Positions 58,285 to 64,000 of a stretch of 64,000 nt of DNA are shown one piece after another. The position numbers and the translations under genes were made by a program. Under the pieces are notes generated by a model. That model searched no databases, was not told the DNA's origin, and saw only the letters and a program-made list of their open reading frames with translations. The stretch is from contig NZ_JAAXLA010000024.1 of NCBI RefSeq assembly GCF_012911935.1, positions 23,758 through 87,757 on the forward strand. Reading direction: 5' to 3'. The stretch comes from Pseudonocardia acidicola (GTDB lineage Bacteria; Actinomycetota; Actinomycetes; Mycobacteriales; Pseudonocardiaceae). How positions within the stretch are numbered: the stretch's first letter is position 1; the number at the start of each line of letters is the position of its first letter.

Positions 58285-58464
58285 GCCGGGGTGGCCGCGG
58301 TGTCGACGTGGCTGAACGCCGGCGTGCCATCCACTCAGGTCGCGGAGTGGGCCGGGCACAGCGTCGGGGTGCTGCACCAGATCTACGCCAAGTGCGTCGT
58401 CGGCCAGGAGGACGCGGCTCGGCAGCGCATCGCTGCAGTGCTGGAGGCGGGCCGTGGTGCCTGA
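58285..58464 (+). pseudogene. C-terminal remnant of a tyrosine recombinase (integrase)
   Basis: One frame reads GVAAVSTWLNAGVPSTQVAE, then WAGHSVGVLHQIYAKCVVGQ, then EDAARQRIAAVL. These are the last 60 residues of actinobacterial phage/AICE integrases, keeping the GHS His and the nucleophile Tyr (IYAKC). The Arg of HxxR (normally in LRHAAVSTWL) is lost: the sequence reads VAGVAAVSTWL. It ends about 130 bases from the 3' end of the tRNA, the usual position of an integrase next to its tRNA attachment site. Confidence 0.78.
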
Positions 58465-58594
58465 AACTTCAGCGCGTATTCAGCGTGACCACCCGGTGAG
58501 CGTAGGTGCCAGCTGGACATCACCGGACAGCCCAAGATCGCACCTTCACGGCGTTCCCGCTGGTCAGGGCTGGATTTCGCTCGTCAGCGAGGTG

Positions 58595-58668
58595 TGCCCC
58601 CGGTGGGATTCGAACCCACACTGTGACCCTTTTAAGGGGCCTGCCTCTGCCGATTGGGCTACGAGGGC
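58595..58668 (-). tRNA. tRNA with anticodon UAA and a short variable arm (isotype uncertain)
   Basis: A 74-base cloverleaf on the minus strand. The acceptor stem is GCCCTCG with CGGGGGC (one G-U pair) and discriminator A; the D arm is GCC...GGC; the anticodon stem is GGCCC with GGGTC; loop CTTAAAA gives anticodon TAA (UUA, Leu). The T arm is GTGGG-TTCGAAT-CCCAC, which is canonical. The variable arm has only five bases (ACAGT), so it is not the long-armed class II tRNA expected for leucine. CCA is not encoded. Its 3' half should be the attachment site for the decayed integrase next door. Confidence 0.85.
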
Positions 58669-58712
58669 GCCGGGCCAGCCTACGGGCCGGCCCCCCGCTC
58701 CCCCGCTCGCCT

Positions 58713-60104
58713 TCAGGCGCTGGCCCGTCCGGCGGCGACCTCGGTGGTGCGGGCTCGCGCCTCTTCCGCCGGCGGCCCGGGCGGCGTGGGGTTGCCCGCG
58801 ACCCTGCTGAACTCGGCCCGCGGGTCGTGGATCTGGCCGAGCGAGACGACCTCGCGACCCAACACCAGCGCGCCCGTCCAGTCGAACACGATCCGGATCC
58901 GGCGGTTCCAGGTGGGCATCCGGCTCACGTGGTAGGTGCGGTGCATGAACCACGCGACGATGCCGCGCAGCTTGATGCCGTAGATCTCCGCGACACCCTT
59001 GTACAGCCCGAGGCTGGCCACCGAACCGGCGTAGGAGTGCTTGTACTGCTTCAGCGACTTGCCGCGCAGGTACGCGACGATGTTGTCGCCGAGCACCTTG
59101 GCCTGACGCACCGCGTGCTGCGCCGACGGGCTGGTCGTGGCGTTCGGGTCCTTCTTCGTCAGGTCCGGCACCGCGGCGCAGTCACCCGCGCTCCAGACCT
59201 CGGGCATCCCGACGACCTGCAGGGCAGTTGTGCACTTGATCCGGCCGCGCTCGTCGCGGGGCAGATCGGTGTTCTCCAGCATCGGGTTGGGCTTGACGCC
59301 GGCGGTCCAGATGATGGTGTCGGTGTCGAACTCGGTGCCGTCATCGAGCTTGACGTGCCCGTCGACCATCGAGAGCACCCGGGTGTCGAGGTTGACCTCG
59401 ATGTCGGCGTCGAGCAGTCGCTCCACCGTGTAGCGCCCCATCTTCGGCCCGACCTCCGGCATGATCCGGTTCGCGGCCTCGACGAGCACCCACCGCAGAT
59501 CCTCACGGTTGATGTTCTCGTAGTAGCGGATCGCGTAGCGCGACATGTCGGCCAGCTCCGCCAGCGCCTCGACACCGGCGTACCCGCCGCCGACCACGAG
59601 GAACGTGAGCAGCTTGCGGCGCAGCTTCGGGTCGAGCGTGGTGGACGCCGCGTCGAGCCGCGACAGCACATGGTTGCGCAGGTAGATGGCCTCACCGACG
59701 CTCTTGAACGAGATGCCGCGCTCGGCCAGGCCGGGGACCGGCAGGACGCGGGCCACCGAACCCGGCGCGACGACGAGGATGTCGTAGCCGATCTTCGTGA
59801 TGTGTCCGGCCGCCATCTCCGCGGTGATCTCGCGGTTGGCGTGGTTGATCTCGGTGACCCGCCCCGTGAGGTGGTGGCACTTGCGCAGCACCCGGCGCAG
59901 CGGCACGACGACGTGCCGGGGCTCGATGGAGCCGGCCGAGGCCTCCGGCAGGAACGGCTGATAGGTCATGTGGGACTGCGGGTCGATCACCGTGATCGAC
60001 GCCTCGCCGCGGCGCAGCTTCTTCTGCAACCGCAGAGCGGTGTACATGCCGACGTAACCGCCGCCGACCACGACGATCCTGGTGTTGCGCGCCATGACCC
60101 TCAT
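58713..60104 (-). CDS. ndh: Type II NADH dehydrogenase (NDH-2)
   Basis: A 463-residue flavoprotein that oxidises NADH and reduces menaquinone without pumping protons. The FAD-binding Rossmann loop is RIVVVGGGYVGMYTALRLQK, the NADH loop LLTFLVVGGGYAGVEALAEL, and the second FAD motif VWSAGDCAAVPDL. The C-terminus has KGVAEIYGIKLRGIVAWFMH, an amphipathic membrane-binding helix typical of NDH-2. An ATG three codons on (60095) is a possible start; the first has GGGAA upstream. It is the first core gene to the right of the tRNA. Confidence 0.93.
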   Translation of the reverse strand: MRVMARNTRIVVVGGGYVGMYTALRLQKKLRRGEASITVIDPQSHMTYQPFLPEASAGSIEPRHVVVPLRRVLRKCHHLTGRVTEINHANREITAEMAAGHITKIGYDILVVAPGSVARVLPVPGLAERGISFKSVGEAIYLRNHVLSRLDAASTTLDPKLRRKLLTFLVVGGGYAGVEALAELADMSRYAIRYYENINREDLRWVLVEAANRIMPEVGPKMGRYTVERLLDADIEVNLDTRVLSMVDGHVKLDDGTEFDTDTIIWTAGVKPNPMLENTDLPRDERGRIKCTTALQVVGMPEVWSAGDCAAVPDLTKKDPNATTSPSAQHAVRQAKVLGDNIVAYLRGKSLKQYKHSYAGSVASLGLYKGVAEIYGIKLRGIVAWFMHRTYHVSRMPTWNRRIRIVFDWTGALVLGREVVSLGQIHDPRAEFSRVAGNPTPPGPPAEEARARTTEVAAGRASA

Positions 60105-60360
60105 GTTCCCACTGCGGCCCACGTGCATCCCAATCGAGGAGGCCCATTCGTGGCAGGGCACACCATCGATCGACGGATCGCGCACCTACCGGTGACGGCG
60201 ATCACCGATCAGGTGCAGCCGCAGGGCCCTGAGCAGCCGAAACCGTGTCGTGAAATCCGCACCCCGACCCGGCTCCGCTGGGCATGCGCCTCGGCCGATT
60301 CGATCCGGCGGCGCACACAAGGGCCCGGGAGATGGCGAGATACCGACAAATCGGGTGAAT

Positions 60361-60383
60361 CGTCACGAGTGATGTTCGTGACG
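60361..60383. terminator. Hairpin directly after the udgB stop codon
   Basis: CGTCACGA (60361-60368) pairs with TCGTGACG (60376-60383) around a seven-base loop. It touches the stop codon of the leftward udgB gene and is a candidate terminator. No T-run. Confidence 0.55.
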
Positions 60384-61112
60384 TCACCCGCACCCGATCC
60401 CCGCCTGCCGCGCAGCCGTGCGCAGCACGTTCTCGAGCATGGCAGGGGTGAGCCGCCCGGTGAAGGTGTTCTGCTGGCTGACGTGGTAGCTGCCGAACAG
60501 GTGCAGCGGTGCACGTCTCGGCGCCGCGGGGGCCAGCTCCACGTGCGCGCCGTGCCCGAAGCGCGGCCGGGGCCGCGGAATCGCCCAGCCCGACTCGGCC
60601 AGCACCGGCAGCAGCGCCTGCCAGCCGAACGCGCCGAGCACGACGACCGCACGGACCGTCGGCGCGAGCAACGCCAGCTCAGCCAGCAACCAGTGCCCGC
60701 ACGTGTCCCGCTCGGCAGGGGTCGGCTTGTTGTCCGGCGGGGCGCAGTGCACCGGCGCCGTGATCCGGGTCCGGTGCAGCGCCAGCCCGTCGTCCCGGTG
60801 GATCGCGGTGGGCTGGTTCGCGAGTCCCACCGCGTGCAGAGCGGCGAACAGCACGTCACCCGAGCGGTCACCGGTGAACATCCGGCCGGTGCGGTTGCCG
60901 CCGTGCGCGGCCGGCGCGAGGCCCACGATGAGCAGCGCGGCGTCGCCTGGGCCGAAGCCAGGCACCGGGCGACCCCAGTACTCCTGATCGCGGAAGGCGG
61001 CGCGCTTCTCTTGCGCGACCTTCTCCCGCCAGGCGACGAGCCGGGGACAGGCCCGGCAGTCGGCAATAACGGCGTCGAGCTCCGGGATGCTGCGGGGACT
61101 GCGCGGTAACAC
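60384..61112 (-). CDS. udgB: Family 5 uracil-DNA glycosylase UdgB
   Basis: A 242-residue Fe-S uracil-DNA glycosylase. Cluster ligands are Cys19 and Cys22 (CRACPRL) and the pair Cys123 ([11 protein letters not shown]) and Cys138 (ERDTC). The active-site loop is [19 protein letters not shown], lacking the usual catalytic Asp of family 1, as in UdgB (Rv1259). The second motif [15 protein letters not shown] is characteristic. It removes U, and hypoxanthine in some cases. The second codon is TTA, rare at this GC content. The gene starts three bases after the ppx stop and is probably co-transcribed; no ribosome site is visible. Confidence 0.92.
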   Translation of the reverse strand: MLPRSPRSIPELDAVIADCRACPRLVAWREKVAQEKRAAFRDQEYWGRPVPGFGPGDAALLIVGLAPAAHGGNRTGRMFTGDRSGDVLFAALHAVGLANQPTAIHRDDGLALHRTRITAPVHCAPPDNKPTPAERDTCGHWLLAELALLAPTVRAVVVLGAFGWQALLPVLAESGWAIPRPRPRFGHGAHVELAPAAPRRAPLHLFGSYHVSQQNTFTGRLTPAMLENVLRTAARQAGIGCG

Positions 61113-61115
61113 GAC

Positions 61116-62069
61116 TCAGGCGATCGAGCGGGCGATGCCGTCGAGGATGTCGTGCTCGCTGACGACGAGCTCGTCGATGCCGGCGCGGTCGTGCAGCTCG
61201 TGAGCCAGCACGTCCACGATCAGCGCGCCGGCGCCGATCACATCGACCCGCCCGGGGTGCAGCGCGCCCAGCGCGGCTCGCTCCTCGCGGGGCATCACGA
61301 GCAGCTCGCCGGCCACCCGGTGCAGATCGGCACGGGAGAGCCGGGACAGGTGCACGGCGTCGGGGTCGTAGGCGGGCAGCTCCTGGGCGACACCGGAGAG
61401 CGTGGTGATCGTGCCTGCGACCCCGACCCAGGTGCGCACCCCGTCCAGCGGGACGGCGGCGAACGCATCGACCAGGATGCCGGCCGCGACCTCGCGTGCG
61501 GCGGCGACGTCCTCCGCACTGGGCGGGTCGCCCGGCAGGCACCGTTCGGTGAGCCGCACGGAGCCGACGTCGACCGAGTGTGCGGCGTGAACCTTCGCCG
61601 CCCCGTCGACCAGCGAACCGACGACGAGCTCGGTCGACCCACCGCCGACGTCGACGACCACGAACGGGCCGTCCTCGGGTTCGAGGTCACCGACCGCGCC
61701 GACGAACGACAGCCCGGCCTCCTCGTCACCGGAGATCACCTCGGCGTCGGTGCCGAGCGTGTCGCGCACCATGCCGAAGAAGTCCTCGCGGTTCGACGCG
61801 TCGCGGGTCGCCGAGGTGGCGACCATCCGGACCCGCTCGGCGCCCTTCCGACGCAGCACCGCGGTGTAGTCGGCGAGCGCGACGCGGGTGCGCTCCAGGG
61901 CGTCCGGGGCGAGTACACCGGTCGCGTCCACGCCCTTGCCGAGACGGACGATGCGCATCTCCCGGTGCACGTCGCGCAGGGCGAGTGAGCCGTCGAAGCT
62001 CGATGTCACGTCGGCGACGAGCAGGCGGATCGAGTTGGTCCCGCAGTCGATGGCGGCCACCCGCGGCAT
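61116..62069 (-). CDS. ppx: Ppx/GppA-type exopolyphosphatase
   Basis: A 317-residue actin-fold phosphatase. The phosphate-1 loop is AAIDCGTNSIRLLVADV and the phosphate-2 loop VVVDVGGGSTELVVGS; GVAGTITTLSGVAQEL is the third family motif. Length matches the short actinobacterial form (Rv1026 is comparable) rather than the 500-residue E. coli enzyme. It hydrolyses polyphosphate or pppGpp. AAGGAG lies six bases before the ATG. It is followed by udgB on the same strand. Confidence 0.93.
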   Translation of the reverse strand: MPRVAAIDCGTNSIRLLVADVTSSFDGSLALRDVHREMRIVRLGKGVDATGVLAPDALERTRVALADYTAVLRRKGAERVRMVATSATRDASNREDFFGMVRDTLGTDAEVISGDEEAGLSFVGAVGDLEPEDGPFVVVDVGGGSTELVVGSLVDGAAKVHAAHSVDVGSVRLTERCLPGDPPSAEDVAAAREVAAGILVDAFAAVPLDGVRTWVGVAGTITTLSGVAQELPAYDPDAVHLSRLSRADLHRVAGELLVMPREERAALGALHPGRVDVIGAGALIVDVLAHELHDRAGIDELVVSEHDILDGIARSIA

Positions 62070-62204
62070 GCGCTCTCCTTGTGCGGTCGGATTCGGTCTC
62101 GAGATCGAGTCCGCCGCAACGGTACGCGCGCCGCCGCGCAGGTCTGCGGCCTGTCACGGCCGCGACGCGGCGACGATCGGCATTCGCACGGTTACTCTCC
62201 TGGC
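62070..62204. promoter_or_regulatory. Divergent promoter region of ppx and the AidB-like gene
   Basis: About 135 bases. TTACTCT sits about 7-12 bases before the GTG of the rightward gene, consistent with a -10 element for a leaderless transcript. A CTCGAG palindrome (62098-62103) lies nearer ppx. Boxes were judged by eye only. Confidence 0.4.
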
Positions 62205-63962
62205 GTGGTCGATCGGAGCCCACAGGGCACGCAGCAGCGCGACACCGCCGCCGCACCGGCCGGGTTCCGGCCGCGCAACGGCTTCCCGTCCGACGGGGTG
62301 ACGACCCGGTCCCTGCCGACGCCGTCCGCCGCACCCGTCGGCACCGATCTCGGCACCCACGAGGTCACCAACCAGGCGCCGCCGCTCGCCGGGTTCGATC
62401 CGATGGCCTGCGACCCGGCGCTCGTCGACGCCGTCCGCCGCGAGGGAGCGGGTGAGGCGCTGCCCGCGCTGCGCGGGCTGGGCCGCGTCGTCGGCTCGGC
62501 CGAGGCCCGCGAGCACGCCCGGCTGGCCAACGAGAACTCCCCGGTGCTGCGCACGCACGACCGCTACGGCCACCGCATCGACGAGGTCGAGTTCCACCCG
62601 TCCTGGCACCGGCTGATGGAGATCTCCGTGGGCTGGGGGCTGCACGCGTCGCCGTGGCAGGCCGACCCCGGTTCCGGCGCGCACGTTGCCCGTGCCGCGG
62701 GGTTCTACCTGGTCAGCCAATTGGAGCAGGGACACTGCTGCCCCATCTCCATGACGTACGCGTCGGTACCGGCGCTGCGCCACGATCCGGCGCTGGCGGC
62801 GCTGTACGAGCCGGGCCTGATGTCCCGCAGCTACGAACCGGGACTGGCCCGACCGGAGTCGAAGGCCGGGTTGCTCGCCGGCATGTCGATGACGGAGAAG
62901 CAGGGCGGCTCCGACGTCCGGTCCGGTGCCACCGTGGCCACCCCGTCCGGCGACGGGACCTACCAGCTCATCGGACACAAGTGGTTCACCTCGGCGCCGA
63001 TGAACGACCTGTTCCTCACCCTCGCGCAGGCGCCCGGCGGGCTGACCTGCTTCGTGCTGCCCCGGGTGCTGCCCGACGGCACGCGCAACCCGATCCGGCT
63101 GCAGCGACTCAAGGACAAGCTCGGGAACCGCTCGAACGCGTCGGCCGAGCTCGAGTACGACGGCGCGACCGGCTGGCGGATCGGCGAGGAGGGCCGCGGC
63201 GTCGCGACGATCATCGAGATGGTGTCGATGACGCGGCTGGACTGCGTGCTCGGTTCGGCCGGGACGATTCGGGCGGCGCTCACCGAGGCGGCGCACCACG
63301 TCGCGCACCGCAGCGCGTTCGGCACCCGGCTGGCCGACGCCCCGCTGATGCAGACCGTGATCGCCGACCTGGCTCTGGAGTCCGAGGCGGCCACCACGCT
63401 GGCGTTGCGGCTGGCGGGCGCGGCCGACCGCGGTGAGCGTGAGTTGCTGCGGCTGGCGCTGCCCGCGTCGAAGTACCTGGTGTGCAAGCGGGCCCCCACC
63501 GTGGTGGCCGAGGCGCTGGAGTGCCTGGGGGGCAACGGCTACGTCGAGGAGTCCGGGCTGCCGCGGCTCTACCGGGAGGCCCCGCTGAACTCGATCTGGG
63601 AGGGGTCGGGCAACGTCACCGCGCTCGACGTGCTGCGCGCGGTGGCCCGCGAGCCGGCGTCCGTCGACGCGGTGCTGACCGAGATCGACGCCGCCGCGGG
63701 CGCCGACGAGTGGTTCGACCGCGCCGTTCGCGAGCTGCGCAGCGAACTGCGGGCCCGGGAGGAACGCCGGGCGCGCCGGCTGGCCGAGATGCTGGCGCTG
63801 TGTCTGCAGGGCTCGCTGCTGCTGCGGCACGCTCCGGAGGAGGTCGCGAGCGCGTTCGTGTCCTCCCGGTTCCTGCCGGACGGCCCGTGGCGCACGGCGG
63901 GCACCCTGCCGGCCGAGGCCCACACCCAGGCGCTGCTGGAGCGGGTCTCCCCCACCCCGTAA
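62205..63962 (+). CDS. AidB-like acyl-CoA dehydrogenase
   Basis: A 585-residue flavoenzyme-fold protein of the AidB branch. Residues 40-60 include TNQAPPLAGFDP; the branch mark MSMTEKQGGSDVRSGATVA is the FAD-binding part, and the C-terminal part has LECLGGNGYVEESGLPRLYR and NSIWEGSGNVTALDVLRA. The catalytic Glu of acyl-CoA dehydrogenases is in this last region. E. coli AidB is an alkylation-response protein that binds DNA through a C-terminal domain; this protein has a comparable extra C-terminus with a basic helix (REERRARRLAEML). No ribosome site precedes the GTG, so it may be leaderless. Confidence 0.88.
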   Translation: MVDRSPQGTQQRDTAAAPAGFRPRNGFPSDGVTTRSLPTPSAAPVGTDLGTHEVTNQAPPLAGFDPMACDPALVDAVRREGAGEALPALRGLGRVVGSAEAREHARLANENSPVLRTHDRYGHRIDEVEFHPSWHRLMEISVGWGLHASPWQADPGSGAHVARAAGFYLVSQLEQGHCCPISMTYASVPALRHDPALAALYEPGLMSRSYEPGLARPESKAGLLAGMSMTEKQGGSDVRSGATVATPSGDGTYQLIGHKWFTSAPMNDLFLTLAQAPGGLTCFVLPRVLPDGTRNPIRLQRLKDKLGNRSNASAELEYDGATGWRIGEEGRGVATIIEMVSMTRLDCVLGSAGTIRAALTEAAHHVAHRSAFGTRLADAPLMQTVIADLALESEAATTLALRLAGAADRGERELLRLALPASKYLVCKRAPTVVAEALECLGGNGYVEESGLPRLYREAPLNSIWEGSGNVTALDVLRAVAREPASVDAVLTEIDAAAGADEWFDRAVRELRSELRAREERRARRLAEMLALCLQGSLLLRHAPEEVASAFVSSRFLPDGPWRTAGTLPAEAHTQALLERVSPTP

Positions 63963-64000
63963 TCCCTCCCTTCCCGCGAGTCGCGGGGGGGGTTACGGGG
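63955..64000. repeat. Inverted repeat overlapping the stop codon, at the window edge
   Basis: CCCCGTAA (63955-63962, containing the TAA stop of the AidB-like gene) is complementary to TTACGGGG at the last eight bases. The inner arms are CCCGCGA (63973-63979) and TCGCGGG (63981-63987). The shared words CCCGCGAGTCG and GGGGTTACGGGG connect it to the compound hairpin at 28861-28971. TTA at 63993-63995 could be the stop of a convergent gene beyond the window; too little is visible. Confidence 0.55.

Noticed and set aside
57568..58668. An intact prophage or integrative element
   Set aside because: Only the last 60 residues of an integrase and fragments of a transposase remain; there are no structural, replication or transfer genes.
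63993..64000. The last codons of a convergent gene at the right edge
   Set aside because: TTACGGGG could be a stop codon with one more codon, but eight bases are not enough to support a gene.

Overview
The window is very GC-rich, with many GTG starts and overlapping ATGA/GTGA gene junctions. It encodes the mycothiol amidase Mca, a short-chain Z-prenyl synthase like Rv1086, an ECF sigma factor of the SigD/ShbA type and a lipid-droplet-associated protein. This points to an actinomycete, most likely of the Pseudonocardiaceae (Pseudonocardia-like); that placement is inference from gene content and order. The core runs in nearly the order I know from Mycobacterium tuberculosis Rv1112 to Rv1072: ychF, DUF6542 protein, ispH, lipid-droplet protein, xseA-xseB, DUF4245 protein, glpX, fum, phoH2, Z-prenyl synthase, HlyIII, DUF255 protein, small membrane protein, mca, greA, metB, cbs, thiolase, Bax-inhibitor-1 protein. 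Local genes interrupt this backbone.

Layout. 0-5.8 kb: a phasin-like protein, a two-repeat helicase-associated-domain protein, ychF, and three decayed genes (a phosphotransferase remnant, and a sensor kinase and response regulator fused by deletion). 5.8-10.5 kb: alkylation repair (Ada-AlkA fusion and Ogt), RmuC and a membrane protein. 10.4-18.7 kb: ispH, xseAB, glpX, fum and a degenerate EAL-CBS protein. 18.8-25 kb: ATP-dependent ligase, GuaB1, PhoH2 and a DUF885 metallopeptidase. 25-26.5 kb: a tandem duplication of a small secreted chaplin-like protein with its leader and terminator. 26.5-37.6 kb: prenyl synthase, HlyIII, DUF255, Mca, GreA and the amino-acid genes ilvA, metB and cbs. 37.6-42.6 kb: a 1302-residue HTH-nSTAND-WD40 protein divergent from an ECF sigma factor. 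42.6-49 kb: thiolase, BI-1 membrane protein, OsmC, STAS, PAS and two flavin-oxidoreductase-fold proteins.

49-57.6 kb is accessory: a complete tungstate/molybdate-type ABC operon (tupABC) faces a GntR-substrate-binding fusion regulator, followed by a HemK-like methyltransferase without its NPPY asparagine, a DUF1254/DUF1214 protein with an unknown neighbour, and a STAS protein. 57.6-58.7 kb is a gene graveyard: fragments of a STAS protein, GrpB, an IS30-type transposase and a tyrosine recombinase, next to an unusual tRNA with a UAA anticodon but a short variable arm. 58.7-64 kb returns to core genes: NDH-2, UdgB, Ppx and an AidB-like acyl-CoA dehydrogenase.

Working together: Ada-AlkA, Ogt, UdgB and the AidB-like protein are base-repair or alkylation-response genes; MetB and Cbs form a methionine/cysteine transsulfuration pair; GlpX and fumarase are central carbon enzymes; tupABC plus the fusion regulator looks like a self-contained oxyanion uptake unit. 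The best candidates for new biology are the odd tRNA and its decayed integration site, the duplicated secreted-protein cassette with its conserved leader, the HTH-nSTAND-WD40/sigma pair with a shared palindrome, and an intergenic hairpin family that overlaps stop codons.
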